Source of the DNA: a bacterium
GTDB lineage: Bacteria; Patescibacteria; JAEDAM01; Absconditabacterales; Absconditicoccaceae
Length of the DNA: 23,356 nucleotides
Assembly (NCBI GenBank): GCA_030528665.1
Contig: JAUMYK010000016.1
Location: 1-23,356 of the forward strand
Direction: 5' to 3'
In this document: positions 7,899 to 17,261 of the stretch, piece by piece
Layout: each line of letters opens with the position of its first letter
Numbering within the stretch: position 1 is the stretch's first letter
Notes under the pieces: model-generated
Told to the model about the DNA's origin: nothing
The model's input: only the letters and a program-made list of their open reading frames with translations
Databases searched by the model: none
Made by a program: the position numbers and the translations under genes

Positions 7899-8879
7899 TT
7901 AGTTGATAATCAAGAGGTTTGCCACCAGATAGGCTGCTCCGATCAAGATCAATCCTCAAAGCGCATAAATAATCGTCCATTTGAGTGATTTGAAGGTTTC
8001 CTCATCATCAGGTTTGGTAAGCATTTTGTAGGTTTGGTAAATAATCATCGCCAAAAGGATAAAGGAAATCAGCCCAAGCGCCCAGTTGAGGATCTGGAAA
8101 ATAATATCAATGGTTTTAGGATTGAGCAAGGTCGTTCCGATCTGATCCAATTTCTGCGGATCGGGATTTAATACCTCCTTTTGCTTTCCATAGATCGCCT
8201 CTACGATCTGCTTAGCTCCTGAGATAATCAGCATACCAACTGTTGTTCGTGTAATGACACCAAGGGCTTTTTTCTTGACATCCTCCTCCTGTGAGGTAAT
8301 ATAGGTAAACACACGCGTCATCATAATCACTACCAATACTCCGAGTGCAAGATAAATAGCCAACTTCAGAAATGGGAAGAAAACCTGATTGTACAGGGTC
8401 GTAATCAGCTCAGATGCTTTAATGGCCCCATGCCCAATCGCTTCTCCTTTCTTTCGCATATCTGAAAAAATCACGGTACTAATATACCTTGCACTATACA
8501 TCAATAAAATACCAATCACTCCAGAGAGGATCATGGTCATCCCTTCCTTCGTCTTTTCAGGATTGGTAAAAAGTGAATAGAGTCCTACCATAGCAACCAA
8601 AACCCCAATTACGATCAAGACCGGGAAGACCACATCAATCACTTTTGTAATAAACACTGCATGCAATCTATCTGGTACCAATAGCTCTGAAGGTCACCCA
8701 TCAATATGCTTCTCAATGGTTGTGGTAGTTTCCTGTATCGCTATCCCAAAATTAAAGTTTTCTTGCTCTCAAGTTCATGATGATCTGCTTGAATCTCCAC
8801 CTGCAAAAGCAGGCAGCAAAGGAGAGAAGCCAAGTCCTCCCATCAAGAATATCAAGAGCGTAAGTACAAGCTTTTTCAT
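7899..8879 (-). CDS. Secreted/membrane protein with three VirB2/TrbC-like helical-hairpin repeats
   Basis: The 326-residue protein starts at the ATG at 8879 with a classical signal peptide (MKKLVLTLLIF, cleavage after LLPAFA at 26). A Gly/Ser/Thr-rich stretch (27-65) follows. Then come three repeats of two hydrophobic helices joined by a short charged loop: about 81-134 (loop FTNPEKTKE), 167-229 (ITSQEEDVKK) and 258-323 (LTKPDDEETF). This helix-loop-helix pattern is that of VirB2/TrbC pilins of type IV secretion systems, which normally carry one copy. Four UGA codons, including one at 7956-7958, encode Gly and join the fragments. It is the last gene of the operon with the VirB4-like ATPase, GH25 lysozyme and a polytopic protein, and lies 36 bases behind the latter. 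A role as pilin or membrane-pore component is inferred. Confidence 0.6.
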
Positions 8880-8915
8880 TTACTGAGATCAAAGGGTAAA
8901 AAGGTGGAAAACTGA

Positions 8916-9758
8916 TTAGGATCAAGCATATCTTCGGATCAAGATTCCTCTTATCGCTAGGAGGATCACAGCTACTGCTTTTCGCCAGAGCTGGGCATAT
9001 CGTGTTCGCAATCCTCATCCTATCACCAGCAAGAAGATAAGCACAAGCACGATTCGCTTTGGTAATGAGGTGGATCGTGATTGGGACTCAGCATTCTGAT
9101 TGTTTTTGAAGTATTTGAGTGGTAGGATCAGGAGTTCTTCAGGATACTTATAATAGCTCTGATGCAAAAGATATTTGAGCTGCTGTGGGATTTCATCTTG
9201 TGCGAAATAGAGTCTAACTACTCTCCAAGACCATATAAAGAGTAATACAACTGCCAGTTGCCATACTGGAGAGAATAATGCTACCATCAGCAGAACCAGT
9301 CGCCAGAGTTGGGCTTCTTTGAGCCATCGATTGGGTTTTTGATAGTTTTGGAGCTGAAATCGCTGGATTGTACTCCCATAAGGAATAAAGGCTTTGAGAA
9401 GTGCAGAGCGTTGATGAGCAGCAAGCTGTAAAGGAGCAGGTATCCAGCCTATTCCTTGGATAATCAGGATCGTAGCCCCTATCATCAGCACAAAAAGCAA
9501 GCTCGCATCTAGATAGGCTCGAGTAAGTAGTTGCTGACTCTTGAGTCCCAAAGCTCCAAGATAGCAAACAAAAAACACACAAAGCAGATAGAGCATTGTC
9601 TTACCAACCCTTATTCGAGAAGTGATAAAATCAATCTCTGCTTGGCTATACTGCTCTCTCCTCTCTTGCATTTGTCTGGAGAGAAAGGGAGCAAAAAAGA
9701 GCAGAGCTGAAAGCGCTGAGAGGATCACGGTACTTGAATACGATTTGTTTTGCTCCAT
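8916..9758 (-). CDS. Polytopic membrane protein of the type IV secretion-like operon
   Basis: The 280-residue protein starts at the ATG at 9758, only six bases after the lysozyme stop codon, so it is surely co-transcribed. It has about six hydrophobic segments: near 8-25, 53-72, 84-108, 150-187 (probably two helices) and 236-275 (two). Basic hydrophilic loops lie between them. UGA codons at 9015-9017 and close to the C-terminus encode Gly; the stop is TAA at 8916-8918. The sequence does not match VirB3, VirB6/TrbL or VirB8 closely enough to name, but a channel or scaffold role in the secretion apparatus is the natural inference from context. No Shine-Dalgarno sequence precedes it. Confidence 0.6.
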
Positions 9759-9764
9759 CTGCTT

Positions 9765-10844
9765 TTAAAGGTTGGTAAATTGATCTAAATCTTTACGCTC
9801 CATCACATTAATATCAGTCTGTTGTTTAGCTTGGGTTCCCATTCCTGCAACTTTTCCTTTCTCTGTAAATTGATGAAGAACTACATCATTTGCATTCAGA
9901 ATGTTTCCTCATCACTCCTCTTGAATCTTTGCAGGCGTAATATCATTATTGCCATAGGAAGCAACCCAAAACTGGTACGCATCAAACCTATAATCTGGTC
10001 TAAAGAAGTCTTCAACTGCACTATTGGAAGTATAAATCAAAGGTTTCTGTCCAAATTTTTCTTCTGCGAGTTTGCACCACTCCAAAAGGTCGGTAAAGAG
10101 TTTGTCTCTGCCTTTTTCATCAAGTTTTTTGATGTCGTCCATTTCAATATCGAGAATGGGAGTCTGCTTTTTGGCTTTTTCTTCTCCGAGCGTAGCAACA
10201 ACAGTTTCCCAATAGTTCTCAACTTGTTTTTTAGCATCATGATTGGTTACATAGAGATGATAGGTAGCAAAGCGAATTTTGTCATTTTGATCACTACAAG
10301 AGAGATTGTAGTGATTTAGAAGTGAGAAATATTCTTTAAATTGAGTATCATTTAGATTCTGACCTGCTTTTTTACCCTTTAAATATTTTCATTCTCACTG
10401 GGTAGCGCGCAGGATAATAAACTCCTTGGGATGAGTCAGAGAATCAGTATCATCACGAAAACGCTTGTTTTCTGCTGCTAATTTCTTGACATCAAAGGTA
10501 TTAAAATGAGATACATCGATTCCATAGACAAGATGTTTCTCTGGCTGTTTCTGATCAGGAAGAGGTGTAGAGGGAGCATCACTACGGGTTCCCTGATAGA
10601 CGAGCATACCGCTTACAAGTGCAATTTTGAGCAAATGGTTTTTCATCATACGCATATATTTATTGTTTGTCTTAATTTTACTTCCAATCCATTTATCAGT
10701 ACCATCAATTCCATACATTGCTGTTTTGGTTGCTTCATACAGCAATTTAGAAGTATTTTCAGTTAATTTAAGCAAATGAACTCAAGCCTTCAAAGCGGCA
10801 TTCTTGGCTTTTTCAAATTGTGTTCTAGAAGTATTGGTTGACAT
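9765..10844 (-). CDS. Membrane-anchored GH25 muramidase (lysozyme)
   Basis: The 359-residue protein has a basic N-terminal cytoplasmic region (1-68), one hydrophobic anchor (about 69-84), a Pro-rich linker and a glycoside hydrolase family 25 domain from about 107. Family motifs are in order: YGIDVSHFN (Asp110), FIILRATQG (142-150), the catalytic DxE in PILDIE (Asp232, Glu234), PLIYTS, FWVASYG (292-298) and the closing VVLHQFTEKGKVAGM with TDINVM. These enzymes cleave the MurNAc-GlcNAc bond of peptidoglycan. Five UGA codons encode Gly, including the conserved Gly of RATQG and a UGA-UGA-GGA run (Gly311-313). The topology puts the enzyme outside the membrane. It lies between the VirB4-like ATPase gene (19-base gap) and the polytopic protein gene, so it probably opens the wall for the apparatus, as VirB1 does in other systems. 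Confidence 0.88.
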
Positions 10845-10863
10845 AGTAGCTCTATAGTAGGAA

Positions 10864-12969
10864 TTAAAGTTTTTTAACATCAGTGGTAATAAACTGTTTT
10901 TCATAAGGGGAAGCGAGGATTTGGACTGCTACATGCTGATTTCCCGCGAAGATCAAACCTTCTCCAACTCCTACAGAGATTAACCTTTGCTGCTCTGCTT
11001 CTGATAATCATAAGAGCTGGTTGAGTGATTTGATAGAGGTAACAGACTGTTTAAGGAGCAGCTGCATAGAGGAGTTGGATACAATCGGTTTACCGTAAGG
11101 ACTACGAATAAAATCCTCAATATCTTGCGATATGGTCGTAATTCCTAATCAGTATTTTCTAGCTCTTTTGATCAATCCAAAAAGGAAATTGGCGGAAATA
11201 TCATTTTGAAGCATAATCCAAGCCTCATCACAAACGAGAAGACGCTGTTTTTTGACTGATCTCACTTTTGACCAAATAAAATTGAGCACATTAAACATTG
11301 CCGGAGTTTTGAGTGCCTCCTCTACATCTCTAATACTAAAGACCGTGATAGCATTATTGATATCAATATTGGTATAGTTATTGAAGAGTTTTCCAAAAGT
11401 TCCTGTTACATATTTAGAGAGCTTGAGTGCAATTTGCTCGCCTCCATGCATTCCATTGAGGACATTCATCAAATCTTCCATCAGAGGCGGTTGCTTACCA
11501 GTATAATCATCTTCCTCAAAGCTAAATCCCTTGAGGGCATAAGTATTTTGTAATGCTTTATCTAGCAGCGCTTCCTCCTCAGCTCCTAATTTACCGATCA
11601 AAATCTGAATCAAACCAACAAGATTCATAATTTGAGAACGAAGGAGATCTCCTTTACCATATTCCACATCCTCTATCATAGGAGGAAGATCAAAAGGATT
11701 AAGAAACTGCTGGGAAGAGGTTGCAATATTTACATAGGTTCCACCCACCTTTTCACAGAGCGTTTGATATTCATTTTCAGGATCGATAACGATAATATCT
11801 ACCCCATTGAGCAAATACCTGAGAATCTCGAGCTTGACAGCGAAGGATTTACCAGCTCCAGAAGTCGCAAGAATCACACTATTCATATTTGGGAGGCTCG
11901 AATTGAAGCGATCAAAAATAACCAGCCCACCCGTATGCGAGTTGATACCGTACAAAATCCCCGTATCTGAAACCAGATCACTTGAGATAAAGGGGAAACT
12001 TGCAGCAAGCGATGAGGTCACGGCACTTCTCACTATTCCTAGATTATCCAAGCAGATCGGTAAATTTGCGGTAAAACCCTCATCCATTCTATGAATAGCA
12101 TTTTTAATTCTGATTCCATATCCAGCAATTTTTTGTTCAAATTTTTTTCAGGTTTCTCTGAGCTTTTCTTCATCATGATCATAAATCGTGGTATAATTTC
12201 AGAATTCAAAATACCTTTCTTCCTTGGTAGTAAGCTTCTCTCTAATCATTTCCACATCACGATACTGCTGCTCTACCTCCTTATCAATGGTAATTCCCTT
12301 TTGCATTGCATCAGAGAGTTCTGCCTTGAGTTGCGTAGTTTTTTGCTTCAGCATTGATTGAATTGCACTATCATCCTCTGGATAAAGATAAAAACTCATA
12401 TCCCATTTGGAATGCATCGCCATAATATCTCTGGTCCACAGCATATCAATATAACTCGGATACTCCTGGGTATAATAGGTCTTGCCTAAAATCCCTGAAA
12501 CATTGAAATTTTGCACGCCAAAAGCTCGATACGAAGGAGCAATATGCGATTTGTAATCAGAGAGGAGGGAATTGTAATGCGTATCGACTTCCTTGATATA
12601 TTGCCTGAGCTGAGAAGTCAGCTTTTGATCACTATATTCAGCATCAGGGAGCTGAAGGAGTTCTTTTACCTGCTGTGCCAAAGGACTTTTGGTCTGATCG
12701 AGAGGGAGTTCTGCTGGAGGGAGATCAGTTTTTTTTTCTTTTTTTGATGTTTTAGCTGAAGGAGCAAGTCCTAGACTTTCCATCAATCTATCCAATCGAG
12801 ACTTAGGCTTTTTCTGCTCTCCATCAGCTTGTCCACTCAGCTCTTCAACACTGGGAGCAACAAGCGTGGAATCTGACTGTACATCTAGCACAAAACCTCC
12901 TTCTGCGACTACAGCGGTATAATTGGTATCATAAACGATATTTTGGACACGATCCAACATCAGTTCCAC
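10864..12969 (-). CDS. virB4: VirB4-family type IV secretion ATPase
   Basis: The 701-residue protein is a VirB4/TraC-like ATPase, the cytoplasmic motor of type IV secretion and conjugation systems. Walker A is ATSGAGKSF (about 367-375); Walker B is RLLVCDEAW (about 575-583), followed by the TTISQDIEDF segment. The preceding LYGINSHTGGLVIFDRF and the N-terminal YPSYIDMLWTRDIMAMHSKW region fit the family. Residues 40-120 form a charged, Pro/Lys-rich insertion after the first short domain. UGA encodes Gly at four places: two at 12120-12200, one just after 11149, and one near 11010. The start is GTG 12969 or ATG 12960; a TAA lies in frame just upstream. It is the first gene of a four-gene minus-strand operon. 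No PrgI, VirB6, VirB8-10 or VirD4 gene is seen in the window. Confidence 0.88.
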
Positions 12970-12974
12970 ATAGG

Positions 12975-13006
12975 ATTATAAACTAAATCAGTCTAAGTAT
13001 AGTCAA
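12975..13006 (-). promoter_or_regulatory. Probable promoter of the virB4 operon
   Basis: On the minus strand TTGACT (13006-13001) sits behind a run of T. TATAAT (12980-12975) is 20 bases away, longer than usual; GTTTAT (12983-12978) at 17 bases is an alternative -10. Either gives a transcript start within about ten bases of the GTG/ATG start, so the leader would be very short. Confidence 0.4.
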
Positions 13007-13156
13007 AAAACTTTTTTTTTCAAAAAAATGGGTGTCTTTTTCTGCGTGTATTCTTGACTTTAGTCTAAAAAGTATTTTTGTAAAAAGAGAAAAAATAAGG
13101 ATAGTCCTTTCTTTTCCCTCAGACAAAAACAAAAATCAAATTTATAGAGAATATGC

Positions 13157-13184
13157 TTGACATTCCTCTAGAGTTTCTTATACT
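13157..13184 (+). promoter_or_regulatory. Promoter of the sigma4/HARE regulator gene
   Basis: TTGACA (13157-13162), a 16-base spacer and TATACT (13179-13184) are near consensus. The in-frame ATG at 13153 lies upstream of the -35 and cannot be the start of this transcript's protein; TTG 13204 or ATG 13249 lie downstream of the expected start near 13191. Confidence 0.65.
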
Positions 13185-13248
13185 CTTTTGAGAAAGATGA
13201 CTGTTGTACCCTAAAATATCTCATTTTACCCCTATTGTTATTGATCAG

Positions 13249-14340
13249 ATGAGCTTTAACGTAAAAATGGATGATAAAAAAATCAAAGTTGATATAGAAT
13301 CAACCAATCTCAAAGATGTTCTCATCTACTGTAAGCCCAAAGAGAGACTGATTTTGATGAGAAAGTTTGGACTTGATGGGGGCAAGGAGGTTGCACTCCA
13401 AAAAATTGGAAAAGACTATGCTCTTACCAGAGAGAGAGTCAGACAGATCGAGACTCAAGCACTGATGAGATTTAGGAGATTGATCGTAGGAAATGACCTC
13501 TATATGAGTGTTTTGGATGAGAGCAAAAAAATTTTAGAAGTTCATGGAGGTATTCTCGGAGAAGATGCTCTGATTTCGAAAATCATCAACAAAAATCTCT
13601 TCAAATTTTCAAAACAAGAATTAAAGCTGATTTTAGTATCGGATTTTGATATTACCCATCTCAAGAGAAATAAAAACCTCGGAAAATCCTTTTATATTGA
13701 GCCACTCTATGAGGATGTACTGATCAAAATGGTACTCTTTAGCCAAAAGCATTTTGAAGAGAGAGGTGAGAGTCAGGATCTCTACGAATTTATCAGCTTG
13801 CTCAAGGATACCTTTGTAGATGAGTTTAAAGATATTGGCTTTTTGAAAAATGATTTGTTTTATATCAATTTTTTTCAGGTAGTAAAGGATATTATGATTT
13901 TGGATGGAAAGATCGGACTAACTACCTTTTCAGATATCAATCCTAAAACGGTAAAACTCAAAATCCTCTACACTATGAGAAGGCTCAACAAACCAACCCA
14001 CTATCAAGAGCTTCCAGCAAAAATTTTGGAACGATTTCCAAATGTCGTAACCAAAGTCAACACGGTACACAATGAACTTGTAAAAAATGGTGATCTCTTT
14101 GTCAATCTTGGGCTTGGACTCTATGGACTCAAAGAACGAGGATATCAGGGTGGAAATGTGAGAGATATCTTGATCAGAGTATTTCAAAAATATGGAAGAC
14201 CAATGACTGCCAAAGAACTCGCTAAAGAAGTTCTCAGAGAAAAAATGGTCAGTCCAAATACCGTAGTCCTCAATCTCCAAAAGTATAGAAATGATTTCAC
14301 TAGAGTAGATAAGGGAACCTATGCCTATATAGGCAAATAG
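13249..14340 (+). CDS. Sigma-70 region 4 protein fused to HARE-HTH/winged-helix domains
   Basis: The 363-residue protein (from ATG 13249; 378 from TTG 13204) begins with a sigma-70 region 4 domain at about 21-79. It carries CKPKERLILMRKFGLDGG, the helix-turn-helix KIGKDYALTRERVRQIE and ALMRFRRL, the part of sigma factors that reads the -35 box and binds the RNA polymerase beta flap. There is no region 2 for core clamp and -10 contact. The C-terminal 110 residues hold two winged-helix-like units: KPTHYQELPAKILERF to GLGLYGLKERGY (HARE-HTH, as in RNA polymerase delta subunit) and VRDILIRVFQKYGRPMTAKELAKEVL to GTYAYIGK. The middle (85-245) is helical and unassigned. No UGA codon occurs from this start. 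An accessory transcription factor is likely; its targets are unknown. It is transcribed divergently from the virB4 operon. Confidence 0.78.
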   Translation: MSFNVKMDDKKIKVDIESTNLKDVLIYCKPKERLILMRKFGLDGGKEVALQKIGKDYALTRERVRQIETQALMRFRRLIVGNDLYMSVLDESKKILEVHGGILGEDALISKIINKNLFKFSKQELKLILVSDFDITHLKRNKNLGKSFYIEPLYEDVLIKMVLFSQKHFEERGESQDLYEFISLLKDTFVDEFKDIGFLKNDLFYINFFQVVKDIMILDGKIGLTTFSDINPKTVKLKILYTMRRLNKPTHYQELPAKILERFPNVVTKVNTVHNELVKNGDLFVNLGLGLYGLKERGYQGGNVRDILIRVFQKYGRPMTAKELAKEVLREKMVSPNTVVLNLQKYRNDFTRVDKGTYAYIGK

Positions 14341-14365
14341 CCTTCACTTATCAATCAAAAAAGAG

Positions 14366-14400
14366 AAAAAACCTGACCAGTACGATCAGGTTTTATTTTT
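14366..14400. terminator. Bidirectional intrinsic terminator between the regulator gene and ndk
   Basis: AAAAACCTGA (14367-14376) pairs with TCAGGTTTTA (from 14386) around a 9-base loop, with T-runs on both strands. It serves the convergent 13249-14340 and ndk genes. Confidence 0.75.
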
Positions 14401-14410
14401 TTGAGCAAGA

Positions 14411-14857
14411 TTAGCTCTCTGGAAACCAGAGCGCAATTTCCGCCGCGGCCTCATCAGCATCAGCAGACGCGTGGATGACATTGTGGATGTCGCCGTTCTC
14501 AAGCTCTTTTCCAAGGTCTCCTCTGATAGTCCCAGGAGCGGCTTGGCTTGGTCTCGTAGCACCTGCCAAATCTCTAATGCCTTGTACGGCATTTTCTCCT
14601 TCTACAATCATCGGCTGGAGTACGCCGCTCATCATATGAGCCAATACCTGCTCATAGACTTGTGGGATCCCTTTTTCAGTAAATCTCGTTTTGAGTTTAC
14701 CAATACCTTCATAGTGTCCATCGAGTTGTTCTCTGGTCGCTACAAATGGCTCTTGTTGAGCGCTGATTTTGAAGCCAGCAGCTTCGATTCTTTTCATGAC
14801 CTCATCTTTGTGAGGCATACCATCAGGTTTGATGATAATGAGTGTTCTTTCTTGCAT
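14411..14857 (-). CDS. ndk: Nucleoside diphosphate kinase
   Basis: Ndk transfers the gamma phosphate between nucleoside triphosphates and diphosphates through a phospho-histidine. The 148-residue protein has ERTLIIIKPDG at the N-terminus, the signature RDLAGATRPSQAAPGTIRGDLG and the active-site His in NVIHASADADEAAAEI, where most relatives have NxxHGSD. It ends in LWFPES, the usual C-terminal WF motif. Length is normal. There are 14 glycines and no UGA codon, and the base composition is more G/C-rich than the neighbours', which may reflect high expression or a different history. It is transcribed divergently from ligA behind its own promoter and ends at TAA 14411-14413. Confidence 0.95.
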   Translation of the reverse strand: MQERTLIIIKPDGMPHKDEVMKRIEAAGFKISAQQEPFVATREQLDGHYEGIGKLKTRFTEKGIPQVYEQVLAHMMSGVLQPMIVEGENAVQGIRDLAGATRPSQAAPGTIRGDLGKELENGDIHNVIHASADADEAAAEIALWFPES

Positions 14858-14903
14858 AGCTTGAAAAAATTTATAAATTAAAAAAATTTTATTTTACCAT
14901 CCC

Positions 14904-14932
14904 TATATAAACAATTTTCTCCCCAAAGTCAA
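14904..14932 (-). promoter_or_regulatory. Promoter of ndk
   Basis: On the minus strand TTGACT (14932-14927), a 17-base spacer and TATATA (14909-14904) lie 46 bases upstream of the ndk ATG. The leader is A/T-rich without a Shine-Dalgarno sequence. Confidence 0.6.
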
Positions 14933-14942
14933 GAAGAAATAA

Positions 14943-14970
14943 TTGCCTTTTACGAGGATTTTGCTATGAT
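14943..14970 (+). promoter_or_regulatory. Promoter of ligA, overlapping the first in-frame ATG
   Basis: TTGCCT (14943-14948), a 16-base spacer and TATGAT (14965-14970). The -10 box contains the ATG at 14966, so translation probably begins further on, for example at GTG 15005. Confidence 0.5.
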
Positions 14971-17215
14971 AGGGAGCAGGTTTTTATTTCTTTTTCCTTG
15001 CATCGTGACACTTGCTACAACAACTCAGCATCTTCAACTTTTTATCAAGCAAAATCCCAATCCTCAAGATTTACCTCTTGAACAGTTGCCTCATCGCTAT
15101 CAGCAATTCGTGGATGCCTTGATCGATCACAATCATCTCTATTATATCGATGCCAAGCCGATCATATCAGATGTGGAGTATGATACGCTTTTCGCTTATC
15201 TCAAAAAAATAGAAGAATATTTTCCCCATCTGATCAGTTCAAATTCCCCAACCCAAGCACTGATTGGTCAACTCTCTGAAGGATTTCAAAAAGCTGAGCA
15301 TCGTTTTCCGCTCTTATCACTAGAAAATAGTTACAGTGCTGAGGATATGAGAGACTGGGATGCAAGATGTAGGAGAGTTCTTGAAAAACAAGGGAAAACT
15401 GATCGATACTATAGGATAGAACCTAAATTTGATGGTCTCAGTGTGGAAATTATTTACCATCAAGGGCAATTGGTTCAGGCGATTACCAGAGGAGATGGAA
15501 AGGTAGGTGAGGATATTACTGCCAATATCCGTACTATCACTTCCTTACCAAAGCATATTGCTTATCTTGATACGCTTAGACTCAGAGGAGAGATTCTCCT
15601 TGCTAAATCCAAGCTCCATCAGCTCAATCATCAGAGAGAAGCTCAGGGACAAACTTCTTTTTCCAATACGAGAAACGCTGCCGCTGGCAGTATCAAACTT
15701 CTAGATAGCACAGAAGTTGCCAAAAGAGGTTTGACCTGCTTTGTATATGATATTTTAGAGGGAGATCCAGCACTTGATCTCAAAAAACTAGGGCTTCCGA
15801 TCTTTGAACTCCCTCTCAAGGCAAAAACACTCCAAACTATCGAAGAGGTCATAAGTCTCTGTCTGGATCCAAAGATCAAGCAGTTTCTTGATGAGCAGGA
15901 TTATGATTTTGATGGACTTGTAATCAAACTCTGTGATCTGGAGCAAAAAACTCAAAAATCTGATCAGCATTGAGGACTTTTTGAGCTTGCAGCTCCCTCG
16001 CCATCTCATTCGATCTCTGTACGTGAGTTACTAGGAGCGACCGAACATCATCCGAGACGAGCTATCGCCTATAAATTCCCTGCCCAGCAGGTAACAAGCC
16101 AAATTCTCTCTGTCGATTTCCAAGTTGGGAGAACAGGAATTATTACCCCAGTAGCCAATCTAGAACCTGTACAACTCAGCGGTGCTAAGATTTCAAGGGT
16201 CAGTCTGCATAATTTTGATTTTATTCAGAGCAAGCAGATCAAGAAAGGCGATTTTGTTCGAGTGCAGAGAAGTGGGGAAGTGATTCCCTATATTGTGAGC
16301 GTGATCAAAGAGAGGAGGGATGGGAGCGAGGATTTTATTACGCCACCTTTGCTCTGTCCATCCTGTCAAAGCCCAGTTAATAATATCGATATTCATTATT
16401 ATTGTACCAATCCTTGCTGTCCTGCACAGATCAGAGAAAAGATTGTGCATTTTGTCTCTAGAGATGCGATGGATATTAGTGGGATTGGCGAGGCGATGAT
16501 TGAGCTTTTGGTTGAACAGCAATTACTTACTTCAGTAGCTGATCTCTATCGCCTGACTGAACTGCATAATCAAGTCCTGCTCCGTAAATTCCCAAATTTT
16601 GGAGAGAAAAAAATCACCGAGCTTGTAAACCAACTTGAACGCTCCAAAACTCAGCCCCTATGGAGACTCCTGAATGCTCTCGGAATCCCCAATATCGGCA
16701 AAAAAACCGCTCAAGACCTTGCTCAGCACTTCGCACAAAAAGAGGTAAAAAACCTGAATCAAATGCTCAATATCCTCCAAGACAGCGAAAGCCTCAATGC
16801 CCTCTATGGTATCGGTGCCAAGATCCTCGAAGGGATTCAAGTATTCTTTGCATCAGAGGAGATCTTAGAGGTCTTAAGAGCCTTGGAAAAAGCAGGAGTG
16901 AGCTTTGCGGCAGGAGAAGAGGGGAAAATCCAAGCTAACAACAAAAGTTTCTCTCTGACAGGTACCTTTCCACTCTCAAGGAGTCAACTCATCGCACAGC
17001 TCCAGCAAAAGGGATATTCCTATGATGAGACTCCACTCACGACCACACACTATATGCTCATTGGAGACAAGCCAGGCTCCAAACTGCAAAAAGCTCAAAA
17101 ACTCTGAATCCCTTTGATCGAGTGACGAAATCAGCTTCAAAACTTTTTTTGACTTCAGAACCCAGCTCCGACCTTATCCAAGACTACACTCCAGCAAGGT
17201 GGACTCTTTGGGTAA
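14966..17215 (+). CDS. ligA: NAD+-dependent DNA ligase
   Basis: LigA seals nicks in duplex DNA using NAD+. In order: the Ia domain with YYIDAKPIISDVEYD, the adenylation domain with catalytic Lys154 in EPKFDGLSVE, TRGDGKVGEDIT, AAAGSIKLLD, AIAYKFPAQQ, the OB fold (DFQVGRTGIITPVA, VRVQRSGEVIPYI), the Cys4 zinc finger CPSC to CTNPCCP, helix-hairpin-helix repeats (IPNIGKKTAQDLA, LYGIGAKILEGI) and a BRCT domain with KPGSKLQKAQKLGIP. Four UGA codons (15971-15973, 17105-17107, 17123-17125, 17150-17152) encode Gly; the second is the invariant Gly of KLGIP. From ATG 14966 it has 749 residues, but the first 13 are hydrophobic and overlap the promoter, so GTG 15005 (736 residues) may be the true start. 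The stop is TAA. Confidence 0.96.
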
Positions 17216-17261
17216 ATTAGAAAAATAGGAGGCAGACTCAGCTGACTATTAGGGAAAAAAA

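Noticed and set aside
9765..10844. Prophage lysin
   Set aside because: The GH25 protein has a membrane anchor and is embedded in the VirB4 operon; no holin, capsid, tail or integrase gene is present.
14471..14881. A 136-codon plus-strand open frame
   Set aside because: It is the exact antisense of ndk, a certain gene.
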